A DNA stretch of 64,000 bases from assembly GCA_017513525.1 (NCBI GenBank), contig JAFXFC010000049.1, positions 62,001-126,000 on the forward strand, written 5' to 3'. This document shows, in pieces, positions 33,974 through 43,497 of the stretch. The first letter of the stretch is position 1; every line of letters starts with the position of its first letter. The notes beneath the pieces are model-generated. The model was not told the DNA's origin, did no database searches, and worked only from the letters and a program-made list of their open reading frames with translations. The translations under genes were made by a program, and so were the position numbers. The DNA comes from Clostridia bacterium (GTDB lineage: Bacteria > Bacillota > Clostridia > Oscillospirales > Acutalibacteraceae).

Positions 33974-36900
33974 ATGGAAACGAACAAATCAAAGATATAT
34001 ACTATTGCAACTGCACATCTTGATACATCATGGCTTTGGACTCTTGAGCAAACTATATCGGAATACCTGCCCGATACACTGAAAAGAAATTTCATTTTAC
34101 TCGAAAAATATCCCGAATATAAATTTAATTTTGAAGGCAGCTACAGATACGAGCTTATTAAGGAATATTATCCCGAGGAATTCACGAAAATTAAAAATTA
34201 TGTAAAAAGCGGCAGATGGAATCCGTGCGGAGCCTGTTACGAAAACGGAGATGTCAATATTCCCTCTCCCGAAGCACTTATCAGAAATATTCTTTACGGC
34301 AACAGCTTTTTCAAAAATGAATTCGGCGTAAAGTCAAACGACATTTTTTTGCCCGACTGCTTCGGCTTCGGGAAAGCCCTTCCCACGATTGCCGCTCATT
34401 CGGGACTTACGGGTTTTTCCACAGGTAAGCTTTTCTGGGGAAGCTCTGTTCCCATTCCGTTTGATATCGGTGTCTGGCAAGGACCCGACGGTAATAGTAT
34501 CTGGGCATCGCTTATGCCGTTTTCATATACCACCGTATTCAAAGATATGAATAAAGCCCACAGAGTGCTTCAGAAATTAGAAGACACTAAAAAGAAAAAT
34601 CTTCCGAATTTTACTTTTGCATATCACGGAATCGGTGACCGAGGCGGAGCTCCGCATAAAACCTCGGTTAAAAATGTTGTTAAAGCACAAAGAAACAATA
34701 AGCACTCAGACTTTGAAGTATATTCATCAACAACAAAAGAATTCTTCGATATGCTTGAAGGGATGCCGGAAGAAGAAAAGAAAGCATTCCCCGTTTATGA
34801 CGGTGAATTTTTGCTCACGGCACACGGTGCAGGCAGTTATACGTCAAGATCCGTTACCAAGCGTTGGAACAGAAGATGCGAGCTTCTTGCCGATGCTGCC
34901 GAAAGATTTGGGAGTGCAGCTTTTATAAACGGTTTTTCGGATTATCCGCAGTATGGTCTTGATAACGCATGGAAAAAGGTAATCGCACATCATTTTCATG
35001 ATGACATTACGGGAACATCATTTGAAGAATGCTATAAAAGAAGCCACAACGATTATGTTCAGGCAATGAACACATTTTCGGAGGAATATACCGCCGCTTG
35101 TAAAGCTGTTGCGGTTCACCTCGACACTTCGTTTGTAAAAGGCATTCCCGTTATAGTTTCTAATCCCCTGCAGACTGCTTCATCAAGAAAAGAGGCTGTC
35201 AGCGTTACCGTAAAAAACAATGCCGAAAATTTCTCGGTATTTGATAAAAACGGAAATGAAGTTCCCTCTCAGACAAAAAAATTATCAGACGGTAAAAGCG
35301 AGATCACTTTTCTTGCTGATGCTCCTTCCTGCAGTCTTGCCGTTTATGATTTAAGACAATCAAAGGAAATAAGCTCAATCTTTACAGAACTTAAACTAAC
35401 CGAAAATTGCATTGAAAATAAATATCTGACTGTTAAGATTGATAAAAACGGCGATATCAGCAGCATTTTCGATAAAAGGCTCGGAAATGAGCTTTTAAGA
35501 ACCCCCGTAAGACTCGCTCTCTTTAATAATGTTCACAGCTTTGACTGGCCCGCATGGGAAATAAAATACGAGGATTTGTGTGAATCCCCGTATACATATG
35601 CGAGAAATCCCAAGATAAAAATCAAAGACAAGGGAGTAGCTTTGTGCTCACTTGAAATAATCAGAAAAATCGGCAACTCAGAATTTAAGCAGATTGTTTC
35701 CCTCAACTGCGAAAGCGAATATGTTTCTGTTTTCAATGAAACCGATTGGCGTGAGGAAGCATCGTTACTAAAAGCCGAATTCAATTTCTCTTCAAAAAAC
35801 GAATATGCAAATTACGATATAGGCTTGGGATACACTAAGCGCGGAACAAACTCAAAAAATCTCTATGAAGTGCCTGCTCAGAAATGGGCAGACATCACCG
35901 ATGAAACTGAAGAATTCGGTGTTTCTGTTTTCAGCGATTCAAAAACAGGCTGGGATAAGCCCGATAGATCAACATTAAGGCTTACATTAATTCACACACC
36001 CAAGGCAAACTACCGTTGGGAATGTTCACAGCACATAATGGATATGGGGCTCAACCGCTATTCCTTTGCTATAATGGGGCATAGCGGTAAGCCCGAAAGC
36101 GTTTCCCGCTATGCAGATGCTTTTTGTCAGCCCATGCACACCTTTATTACAGATAAGCATGAAGGCACTCTCGGCAAAGAATACTCCTTCATTAGACTTA
36201 ATAATGATAATGTGCGAATTACCGCAATTAAAAAGGCGCACGAGTCAGACAGAATAATTTTCCGTGTTGCGGAATGCTCGGGCAATGACATAAACGGAGT
36301 TGAAGCCGAGTTCTCTCTGCCGATATGTGAAGCGTACACGGTGAGCGGAGATGAAACTGAGCTCAATAAAATAGAGTTACTTGACGGTAAACTCCGATTT
36401 GATATCCAGCATAATGAGATAAAAAGCTTTTCCCTTGTTTTTGATAAAGCGAAAAAAGCAAATGCTGACGGAGATGTTATTCCGCTGGATTTCAATGCAG
36501 TAGGTATCACACAAGACTCCCACTGCCATAAATCCGAACTAAAAGGCGGAATATCACTTCCCCGTGAAATGCTTCCCGAAGATCTGTTGTTTGCAGGAAT
36601 TAAATATTCATTTGCTTCAGGGAAAAAAAATTCACTGATATGCGACGGCAGAGAAATTCAAATTGATAGCGGCTATAAGAGCTTACACCTGCTTCTTGCT
36701 TCTCTTAACGGAGATAAAACGGTGGAGTTCAAATGCGGACAAAATTCAACCCGAGTAACACTTCCCGACTGTTTTGAAGCACTCGGTCTCTGGGACCTGA
36801 TGCTGCAAAAAGAAACAGGCTACATAAAACCCGTTCCGCAGGCACTCACCTTATCGCACACTCACTCGAAAAACGGAAATTTAACCGCAAAGCAGTTTTA

Positions 36901-37285
36901 TGTTTTTCATGCAGAAATACCTCTTGACGGTAAAAATACGATAAAGCTTCCCGATGATGAAGATGTTGTGATATTTGCCGCAACTGCCGTCAGAAAGAGC
37001 TCGACATTTATTAAAGGCGATACTCATTTTGATAAACTCAAAAAACGGGAATTCGACTATGAGTTTTCGGAATATGCGAAAAAACTAATGAAACCGAATA
37101 TTGCCGAGCGCATACTTGACAAATTCTTTGACAGAACCTACACAGTAAACATAAAAGCAGGAGAATTTTATAATAAATATGCGCTCAACGAGGTATATTT
37201 TATCCTGCGGAATTTAAGCAACAAGCTCAATTACAAAAAGAATGTCAAAAAACTGACAGATATGCGTAAAGAGCAGGAACATTAA
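33974..37285 (+). CDS. GH38-family alpha-mannosidase
   Basis: An 1103-residue glycoside hydrolase family 38 enzyme. The zinc-binding HLDTSWLW lies at residues 15-22, and the nucleophile is Asp128 in FLPDCFGFGKALP. Another conserved zinc/active-site block is AHHFHDDITGTSFEECYKRSHND. The C-terminal half is the beta-rich GH38C region. It removes alpha-linked mannose from N-glycans or other mannosides; the lack of a signal peptide suggests a cytoplasmic site. GGAG lies 8 bases before the ATG. It is followed after 23 bases by an Eis-type acetyltransferase gene, so the two are probably co-transcribed. Confidence 0.92.
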   Translation: METNKSKIYTIATAHLDTSWLWTLEQTISEYLPDTLKRNFILLEKYPEYKFNFEGSYRYELIKEYYPEEFTKIKNYVKSGRWNPCGACYENGDVNIPSPEALIRNILYGNSFFKNEFGVKSNDIFLPDCFGFGKALPTIAAHSGLTGFSTGKLFWGSSVPIPFDIGVWQGPDGNSIWASLMPFSYTTVFKDMNKAHRVLQKLEDTKKKNLPNFTFAYHGIGDRGGAPHKTSVKNVVKAQRNNKHSDFEVYSSTTKEFFDMLEGMPEEEKKAFPVYDGEFLLTAHGAGSYTSRSVTKRWNRRCELLADAAERFGSAAFINGFSDYPQYGLDNAWKKVIAHHFHDDITGTSFEECYKRSHNDYVQAMNTFSEEYTAACKAVAVHLDTSFVKGIPVIVSNPLQTASSRKEAVSVTVKNNAENFSVFDKNGNEVPSQTKKLSDGKSEITFLADAPSCSLAVYDLRQSKEISSIFTELKLTENCIENKYLTVKIDKNGDISSIFDKRLGNELLRTPVRLALFNNVHSFDWPAWEIKYEDLCESPYTYARNPKIKIKDKGVALCSLEIIRKIGNSEFKQIVSLNCESEYVSVFNETDWREEASLLKAEFNFSSKNEYANYDIGLGYTKRGTNSKNLYEVPAQKWADITDETEEFGVSVFSDSKTGWDKPDRSTLRLTLIHTPKANYRWECSQHIMDMGLNRYSFAIMGHSGKPESVSRYADAFCQPMHTFITDKHEGTLGKEYSFIRLNNDNVRITAIKKAHESDRIIFRVAECSGNDINGVEAEFSLPICEAYTVSGDETELNKIELLDGKLRFDIQHNEIKSFSLVFDKAKKANADGDVIPLDFNAVGITQDSHCHKSELKGGISLPREMLPEDLLFAGIKYSFASGKKNSLICDGREIQIDSGYKSLHLLLASLNGDKTVEFKCGQNSTRVTLPDCFEALGLWDLMLQKETGYIKPVPQALTLSHTHSKNGNLTAKQFYVFHAEIPLDGKNTIKLPDDEDVVIFAATAVRKSSTFIKGDTHFDKLKKREFDYEFSEYAKKLMKPNIAERILDKFFDRTYTVNIKAGEFYNKYALNEVYFILRNLSNKLNYKKNVKKLTDMRKEQEH

Positions 37286-37308
37286 AGCAGTAAAGCAAGG
37301 AGAAAATT

Positions 37309-38469
37309 ATGGAAATAAGATATATTACACCTGAAGAAGCCATTGATTATCAAAAGGTTTCTGCCGCGTCCTTCATATGGAAATTCAATGCCGAAGAAGA
37401 TAACAGTGTTAATATTCCCGTTCTGGCAGCTTTTCAGGACGGAAAGCTTTTTGCAGGTGTTGAAATATTTGATTTCAGAAGCAATTATTGCGGCAATTTC
37501 CTCAATTCGATTGTTGTAAGCGGTGTCTGCAGTCTGCCCGAATGCCGCAGAATGGGTGGTATCAGAGAGATATTCAAAAAAATCGGAGAAACAGCCGTTG
37601 AAAACGATTGGACGCTCGGATTTTTGCATCCTTTCTCTATTACATATTATGAAAAATTCGGATATGCACCTCTTAACCACATGTTCGCAATAAAAGTGCC
37701 CTTTGAAAATCTTAAAGATATTAAGCGAGGCACTGATGTTATACTTTATACGGGCGAGCAGTTTGAAGAGCTGAGTGCACTTCACCAAAAATGTGCTCTC
37801 AAAGAAAATCTGATGACACTCAGAGAGGATAAAAAGCATTTCTGCGACACACCTCTTGAAAGTGCGGATTACACTTATTTGCACCGTAATAAATCGGGTG
37901 AGGCTGACGGATATGTCCGCTTTACGGTTCAAAGGCCCGACAGTCTTTTTGTTGAAGATTTGTATGTTCTCTCTCCCGAGGCTCTCTTCGGTTTGATCGG
38001 ATTTTTACGAAATTATGACGGTATAGTTAAAAATCTGATTGTCAGAAAGCAGTATCAGGGCTCACCATTTGCTATCTTCGCCGACAGAATGGATAATGTA
38101 ATTTATGAACACAACGGCGGTGTTGCTGCAAGAATTTATAACATGAAAAAACTTCTTGAAAATAACACTTATCCCGAAGAATACGGAAAATTCAGCGTTC
38201 TTATAAATGATGAGTTCGAACAGAATGAGGGACTCTTTGAGGTAGAATATCAAAACGGCAAGGCGGCCGTTACACACAAACATGACGGCAATTACGACAT
38301 TGCACTTACTGCCGCTGCAGCTGCAAAGCTTATGCTTGCAGGTGAAGGACATACTGCGCAAACGGCTGTATATATAAACGGCGTGGAAATTGTGGGTAAC
38401 GCAGACGATTTCTTCAAAGCATTCCCATACCGTCATACCCGTTTTTTAGACAGCTCATGGTCTATATAA
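37309..38469 (+). CDS. Eis-type GNAT acetyltransferase with SCP2-like tail
   Basis: A 386-residue protein of the Eis-like family: a GNAT domain (about 1-130) with the acetyl-CoA loop VSGVCSLPECRRMGGIREIFKKI, a second GNAT-like domain (about 140-285) and a C-terminal sterol-carrier-protein-like domain ending in the free carboxylate used in Eis catalysis. Mycobacterial Eis acetylates aminoglycosides and peptides; clostridial relatives are uncharacterised. It follows the GH38 gene, and the link to mannoside breakdown is unclear. Confidence 0.87.
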   Translation: MEIRYITPEEAIDYQKVSAASFIWKFNAEEDNSVNIPVLAAFQDGKLFAGVEIFDFRSNYCGNFLNSIVVSGVCSLPECRRMGGIREIFKKIGETAVENDWTLGFLHPFSITYYEKFGYAPLNHMFAIKVPFENLKDIKRGTDVILYTGEQFEELSALHQKCALKENLMTLREDKKHFCDTPLESADYTYLHRNKSGEADGYVRFTVQRPDSLFVEDLYVLSPEALFGLIGFLRNYDGIVKNLIVRKQYQGSPFAIFADRMDNVIYEHNGGVAARIYNMKKLLENNTYPEEYGKFSVLINDEFEQNEGLFEVEYQNGKAAVTHKHDGNYDIALTAAAAAKLMLAGEGHTAQTAVYINGVEIVGNADDFFKAFPYRHTRFLDSSWSI

Positions 38470-38503
38470 TTAGTTTGAAAATAAAATAATCGATAAGCAT
38501 ATA

Positions 38504-38544
38504 AACTGCCCCAATTTGTACACACAGTACAAATTGGGGCAGTT
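38504..38544. terminator. Perfect 18-bp inverted repeat between convergent genes
   Basis: AACTGCCCCAATTTGTAC / GTACAAATTGGGGCAGTT with a 5-base loop ACACA. It lies between the convergent Eis-type and lipase-like genes, so a bidirectional terminator is likely. There is no immediate T-tract on either strand, and the stem is unusually long and perfect. Confidence 0.5.
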
Positions 38545-38612
38545 CAGCTATCTTATTCTGCTGTTATTTTTATTATCCGATTTTAACGGACTTGTTCATG
38601 TACGGTTATTTT

Positions 38613-40475
38613 TTAACCGAAAATAGGTTTAATAAATGATCTGATAGGTGCGAGAAATATATCAAAGGGGCTTCCGCCTCCGAAAAGGAGGAGTGTACTC
38701 TTACTCATCGCATAAGTAATACTCTCCCAAACGGGTGCCATCGGTGAATTTTCTTCCGATTCAATGCTTTCATAGCCTTCTGCACCAACCTTGTGAAGAA
38801 TAGCATTAAGTCTGTTTTCAACAGCTTCAACCCTTTTCTGATCTGCTACTGTCATGGTAAGCACTTCTTCGGCCTGTGCAATAGCGGCATTAAGCTCAGT
38901 CTTGTCGTCAGCACTTAAATTTGACTGATCGACCTTCTTTGCATCAGGAAGCTTCCAGCGGCGAAGACTCTGTGTATAGCAGGCGCCGTTATACTGAGGA
39001 TACAGTTCGGGATTGTCGTTAACATCTGTTACTTCTCCGAGAATAATTGCCTTTGCAAGATTGAGAACAACATCGTTATAGCCTACTTCGTGGTGCTGGT
39101 CAAGGAAAATCCATGTATTTTCGGGAAGAATTGCTGTTGAAGTGTCAATCATATTGTCAGGGGAAACATGGTTATGGGCGGGATCAGTACAGTAAGTGTT
39201 CTTTTCGTATTCAACATCCTTGAGGGTGTTTTTGCCTGCCGCACCCGTAGCACCGAGAGTGGTTGACGAAAGATTTATAATACCGTCGGAGTTCACCTTT
39301 TCAGCGGAAGCTACGATATTGAAATAAGTATACATCTGCTCGCCAAGGTCAAGATTTGCACCTGCGATTGAATTAACACGGACACCATCTGCAACTGCAT
39401 CAAGAATATTCTGATTAAGATTGAGCCTTGCCGTCTGGAAACGGTCTGTTCTTGCCTTAAGCTCCACCTTATCGCCAAGATATCTTTCTGCAAGTGCATC
39501 ATATCTGTATGAAGGAAGCATTGCCCAGAACTGCGGACAGTTCAACATCAGAGTGTCAAGAATTCCGCTCATAGCTCCCGTAAGAAGTGCCTCCATACCC
39601 GAACGGGGAATAATATGAAGAAGAGTGTTTATAAGATAACCGAGAGTGGGTGTACCTTCTGATTCAACAAAAATTTTAGCAATATATTCGTGATAGAGAT
39701 ATTCATCATTAAGACGCCATTCTCTTGCATAGAAATCAGCAATAATATCTGTACCGTCAAGACATGCAACAGCATTCACGATCTGGTCAATCTTGCCGTG
39801 TCCGTATTTATCGAGATATGCAGTGAGAATTGTACCGCCGAGACTTACGGGAAGAAGAGTTACCTTATCATGACCTGTCTGCTCCTTAACCATTTCGATA
39901 TATTCATCAAGGTCATCAGCTGACTCCATGGGATCGCCTACAAGATTAAATGTGAAGAAATACACATGATCTTCGCCGATCTCATCAACAAGAGGCTTCA
40001 TCGGAACCATTCTGTAAGTCCAGTCAAGCTCATCCTCGGTCATACCTGCAAGAGAATGATTCCATCTCTGAGTTTTAAGATTTTCAACATGGTCTCCGTT
40101 TTCATTGCAGCTCTGATATTTAAAAATGTCAGAAACGAGTTCATAAGCTACTTCATCAAGCCCAATATTTCTCTGTAAGAAAATGGTAAGAAGCGCTCTT
40201 ACAGCCACCTTTACAATTGCGTTTGTTGAAAGAGCAGCTTCATTGAGTATCAGAAGACTGCCGCCGACATGACTGCCGTTATATACAACAGGTTGATCAT
40301 TTTCATCATAAAGATATGTAGGCGAATGATTTATGCCGGGAAGAACAATTACAGGGGAATGTTCACACTCACCGCCACATTCTGTTTCGGTTGCGGATAC
40401 ACTTACCGCACCAAGCGAAACAATCATAGCCACACAAAGTACAACAGCAATAATTTTTTTTATTGCATTTTTCAT
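38613..40475 (-). CDS. Secreted lipase-like alpha/beta hydrolase
   Basis: A 620-residue exported protein. The signal peptide (KKIIAVVLCVAMIVSLGAVSVSA) is followed by a Cys-containing ECGGECEHSPVIVLPGINHSP start, with the oxyanion-type VLPGI strand. The nucleophile elbow is LLPVSLGGTILTAYLDKYG, a VSLGG variant of GxSxG seen in PGAP/LCAT-like lipases; the catalytic His is probably in DQHHEVGYNDVVLNLA. A helical stretch (about 520-570, ADDKTELNAAIAQAEEVL) and an amphipathic/hydrophobic C-terminus (FDIFLAPIRSFIKPIFG) follow. There is no LPXTG. It probably hydrolyses an ester on a surface or dietary substrate. It is monocistronic, and its substrate is unknown. Confidence 0.75.
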   Translation of the reverse strand: MKNAIKKIIAVVLCVAMIVSLGAVSVSATETECGGECEHSPVIVLPGINHSPTYLYDENDQPVVYNGSHVGGSLLILNEAALSTNAIVKVAVRALLTIFLQRNIGLDEVAYELVSDIFKYQSCNENGDHVENLKTQRWNHSLAGMTEDELDWTYRMVPMKPLVDEIGEDHVYFFTFNLVGDPMESADDLDEYIEMVKEQTGHDKVTLLPVSLGGTILTAYLDKYGHGKIDQIVNAVACLDGTDIIADFYAREWRLNDEYLYHEYIAKIFVESEGTPTLGYLINTLLHIIPRSGMEALLTGAMSGILDTLMLNCPQFWAMLPSYRYDALAERYLGDKVELKARTDRFQTARLNLNQNILDAVADGVRVNSIAGANLDLGEQMYTYFNIVASAEKVNSDGIINLSSTTLGATGAAGKNTLKDVEYEKNTYCTDPAHNHVSPDNMIDTSTAILPENTWIFLDQHHEVGYNDVVLNLAKAIILGEVTDVNDNPELYPQYNGACYTQSLRRWKLPDAKKVDQSNLSADDKTELNAAIAQAEEVLTMTVADQKRVEAVENRLNAILHKVGAEGYESIESEENSPMAPVWESITYAMSKSTLLLFGGGSPFDIFLAPIRSFIKPIFG

Positions 40476-40723
40476 TGTTTACTCTCTCCTTCTGATTGAT
40501 ATTTATTTATAGCCTTGCAGTCAGAGGTTATAATACCGATCATGACAAGTCTATATATTATATCTGTAATTATATCATTATTTTTGCTTTATTTCAACAG
40601 TCTTTTTATCGGTATTTCTGAATGGTAAAGAGCAATAAAAAACCGCAATAAAACAAATAAATATTGAATAAATATCCATTCAATGATAATATATACTTAG
40701 ATATACGAAAGTGAGGGTAATGT

Positions 40724-42223
40724 ATGAATTTTGATATTAATAAATTTACAGCCAAGATAATCTGCGAGGATAAAGTTTCAGATGCCGTGATTGAAACGGT
40801 ATCAAGAGAAAATGAGCTTGATTTATTGCTCAGTGCCACCCGTGACAAGCCGAAATTTATAGAGCTTCATTGGAATGTTCCCGTTAACGAAAATATGCTC
40901 GTTCTGGGAGATGAATGGGAAAGAAGCTACGGAGATCTTGAATTTCTGAAACTTTCAGAAAACGACAGATATATGCCCTGGTATTTTATCGCAACAGATT
41001 CAAAGGAATGTTTTTGTTTCGGTGTAAAAACCCTGCCTAATTCTTTCATAAGCTTCAGATACGATATAAGCGGCATTACAGCCCTTGTTGACGTGAGAAA
41101 CGGCGGAAACGGTGTACATCTCGGAGGAAGAAAGCTCCTCCTTGCAACCTTTGTATATTCGCAGTATAACAACGGGAATGTCTTTGAAAATCTTAAGGAC
41201 TACTGCAAGAAGCTGTGCGACTCCCCTGTTCTTCCAAAAGAAAGAATATACGGCGGAAATAACTGGTATTATGCCTACGGTGAAAGCAGTTACGAACAGA
41301 TAATTTCTGATGCAAAGCTTCAGGTTGAGCTTTCAGAAGGAATAAATAACAAGCCGTTTCAGGTCATTGATGACTGCTGGCAGATAAATTCCACCGAGGG
41401 TCCTTGGTATCCCAATGAAAAGTTCGGCGATATGAAAAAGCTTGCCGATGAGATTAAGGAAATCGGAGCCCGTCCCGGAATATGGGTAAGAATTCTTCAT
41501 AACCGTGATGAAGCAATTACCGATGATATGAGAATCGACCGTGAAAGTGAAGAGCGCTACCTTGACCCCACACATCCTGAGGTTCAGAAATTTATCAGAG
41601 CCGATATTGAAAGAATCAGGGATTGGGGATATGAACTGTTAAAGCACGATTTTTCCACCTATGACCTTTTCTGTGAGTGGGGCAGCAATCTTGATGAGGT
41701 AATAACAAAAACTGATAACTGGCACTTTTATGACAAAACAAAGACAAATGCCGAAATCGTTATTGACTTTTATAAGCTCATCAAAGAAGCTGCGGGAGAT
41801 ATGTATATCATAGGCTGTAACACAATATCTCACCTTAGCGCAGGTCTTGTTCATCTTTCAAGAACAGGTGACGACACAAGCGGAAGAGAATGGGAAAGAA
41901 CCAGGAAAATGGGCGTAAACACTCTCGCATTCAGACTCCCCCAGAATGAAGCATTTTATATGTGCGATGCCGACTGTGTGGGAATTTTAGATGACTATAT
42001 CCCATGGGAGAAAAACAGACAATGGCTTCACCTTCTTTCCTACTCCAACACTCCCCTGTTTATCTCCTGCACAGACAAGATAGACGAAAAATGTAAAGCC
42101 GACATCAAAGAAGCCTACAAAGTCTTCAACACTCCTCACACCATAAAGCCCATAGACATTTTTGATACAAGAACTCCGCAAAAATGGGAAATCGACGGCA
42201 AAATTGTTGAATACGAGTGGTAA
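40724..42223 (+). CDS. Clan GH-D (GH27/GH36-like) glycosidase, alpha-galactosidase type
   Basis: A 499-residue enzyme. An N-terminal beta domain (1-~165) precedes a (beta/alpha)8 barrel that begins IYGGNNWYYAYGESSYEQII. The signature PFQVIDDCWQ, the nucleophile in LLKHDFSTYDL (KxD motif) and the acid/base in LSRTGDDTSGREWE follow the clan D pattern. There is no signal peptide, so it probably acts on imported alpha-galactosides or related sugars. It is monocistronic and convergent with the AraC gene, sharing the terminator at 42249-42281. Confidence 0.82.
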   Translation: MNFDINKFTAKIICEDKVSDAVIETVSRENELDLLLSATRDKPKFIELHWNVPVNENMLVLGDEWERSYGDLEFLKLSENDRYMPWYFIATDSKECFCFGVKTLPNSFISFRYDISGITALVDVRNGGNGVHLGGRKLLLATFVYSQYNNGNVFENLKDYCKKLCDSPVLPKERIYGGNNWYYAYGESSYEQIISDAKLQVELSEGINNKPFQVIDDCWQINSTEGPWYPNEKFGDMKKLADEIKEIGARPGIWVRILHNRDEAITDDMRIDRESEERYLDPTHPEVQKFIRADIERIRDWGYELLKHDFSTYDLFCEWGSNLDEVITKTDNWHFYDKTKTNAEIVIDFYKLIKEAAGDMYIIGCNTISHLSAGLVHLSRTGDDTSGREWERTRKMGVNTLAFRLPQNEAFYMCDADCVGILDDYIPWEKNRQWLHLLSYSNTPLFISCTDKIDEKCKADIKEAYKVFNTPHTIKPIDIFDTRTPQKWEIDGKIVEYEW

Positions 42224-42248
42224 TAATTCGCATAAAAGACAAAACAAA

Positions 42249-42281
42249 AAAGGATAGCTCTTTTTGTCGGAGCTATCCTTT
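42249..42281. terminator. Bidirectional terminator between the glycosidase and AraC genes
   Basis: AAAGGATAGCTC / GAGCTATCCTTT, a 12-bp perfect stem with a 9-base loop. On the minus strand it is followed by TTTTGTTTT; on the plus strand by TGCTATTT. Confidence 0.85.
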
Positions 42282-42286
42282 GCTAT

Positions 42287-43171
42287 TTATGCTTTTGTTA
42301 CCGGAACGGCAATTCTTGCGCCAATTTCGGTCTCGGCTCCGAAATTAAATGTCGGAGCAATATTATTGGCGGTTTTATAGCCATAACGTTCAAAGTTGTA
42401 GTTTTCCAATGCTTTGTAAACCTGACCGATGTAAGCACCGAAATCATCTGGGTTTTCATAGGGATCACTCTGAAAATAAAGCATTGTACATTCGGGAAGT
42501 TCTGCTATTTTGTAGCCGTCGGGCAAAGGCTTCCGATAATCAAAAGGAACTTCAACACCTGATGCAATATTGCTGAAGCCTTCCTCTAGTAAAAAATCAG
42601 GCAATTCAAGGATTGCTGCGGTATCAAACTTTTCAGGAATGCTGTTCTGAAGTCCTTCCCAATCACAGCCTACTTCTTCGCAATAAGATAAATACCTCGT
42701 TGCCGATTTTGACGGCAGATAAATAAGTTTCCTTTTCGGTCTCATTACAGGTGTTACAGTACAGATTGACGTATTTTCCATTTCTCGTCCTTCTTTCAAG
42801 ATATGATAATGATTTGCGGGGTGACTGATGTACAATGGTATAGCAATTTTACTTTTACGGTATTCGTCGGGAGTAACAGAAAACCGCTTTGCAAATGACC
42901 GTGTGTATCCTTCATGAGAAGTGAAATGACTGTCTAAAGCTACATCAAGCACATTGTTGTCAGTGTTAATGAGCTTCTCGGCACTCTTGCTCAGAACAAC
43001 AGCATTTATATACTCATATAGTGTTATCTGCAGAAATTTCCGAAATAATCTGTCAAGCTGACGGCGCGAATACCCAACGGCTTTACAAGCACTTTCAATG
43101 CAGAAATCAACATCTTTATGATGTAACTTTATGTATTCTTGTGTAGCAACAACTATTTCCAAATCGCTCAT
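42287..43171 (-). CDS. AraC-family regulator with effector-binding C-terminus
   Basis: A 294-residue transcription factor with reversed layout: the two helix-turn-helix AraC domain is N-terminal (about 1-105; FCIESACKAVGYSRRQLDRLFRK and VALDSHFTSHEGYTRSFAKRFSVTPDEYRKS), while the C-terminal half is a GyrI/BmrR-like ligand-binding domain (about 130-290). Such regulators respond to small amphipathic or aromatic ligands. It is expressed from the promoter at 43400-43428. Its target could be itself or neighbouring genes; no clear operator is seen. Confidence 0.88.
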   Translation of the reverse strand: MSDLEIVVATQEYIKLHHKDVDFCIESACKAVGYSRRQLDRLFRKFLQITLYEYINAVVLSKSAEKLINTDNNVLDVALDSHFTSHEGYTRSFAKRFSVTPDEYRKSKIAIPLYISHPANHYHILKEGREMENTSICTVTPVMRPKRKLIYLPSKSATRYLSYCEEVGCDWEGLQNSIPEKFDTAAILELPDFLLEEGFSNIASGVEVPFDYRKPLPDGYKIAELPECTMLYFQSDPYENPDDFGAYIGQVYKALENYNFERYGYKTANNIAPTFNFGAETEIGARIAVPVTKA

Positions 43172-43399
43172 AATGCACCCTTAAAATATGATAGCAACAA
43201 ATCAATCTCTTTTCTTGATTTATATGGACATAAAATGTTTATTCACATTAAAACTCAATCTTTTTCCATCTTTGTAAATAATACCGTCTGTGACGGTGAT
43301 TTTTATTATTAATTCTTCTTCAAATCATCATAAGCCTCAATTATCCACTGATGAGGCATAACCAACAAGTTTTTCATCTCTCTAATTATTATTTGTTTC

Positions 43400-43428
43400 A
43401 TTATATAACTTTATATCTAACAATTCAA
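43400..43428 (-). promoter_or_regulatory. Promoter of the AraC-family gene
   Basis: On the minus strand, TTGAAT (43423-43428) and a perfect TATAAT (43400-43405) with a 17-base spacer. The leader is unusually long (about 220 bases). Confidence 0.6.
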
Positions 43429-43446
43429 CATCCCTGATTAATCAAA

Positions 43447-43469
43447 ACTGCCCTCACGAGGAGAGCAGT
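43447..43469 (-). terminator. Terminator of the HD-like gene
   Basis: ACTGCCCTC pairs with GAGAGCAGT (9 bp, one G-U on the minus strand) around a 5-base loop, followed by TTTTGATT on the minus strand. Confidence 0.7.
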
Positions 43470-43497
43470 AATAATATCTATGTGGATAATCTTAGTT

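Larger units (their letters stand above)
43172..43497 (-). other. Intergenic region upstream of the AraC gene
   Basis: A ~325-base gap. It holds the terminator of the HD-like gene (43447-43469), a sigma-A promoter (43400-43428), a small hairpin ACCGTC/GACGGT (43283-43297) and a short minus-strand frame of 30 codons (43309-43401; 22 codons if it starts at 43377). The short frame has no good ribosome site and its first ATG overlaps the -10 box, so it is probably leader rather than a gene. Confidence 0.5.

Noticed and set aside
36127..36510. 127-codon antisense frame within the GH38 gene
   Set aside because: A shadow of a strongly supported gene; no ribosome site, and Ser/Leu-rich content is typical of antisense reading.
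37282..37932. 216-codon antisense frame across the GH38/Eis junction
   Set aside because: The opposite strand codes for a clear Eis-type protein; no start site evidence.
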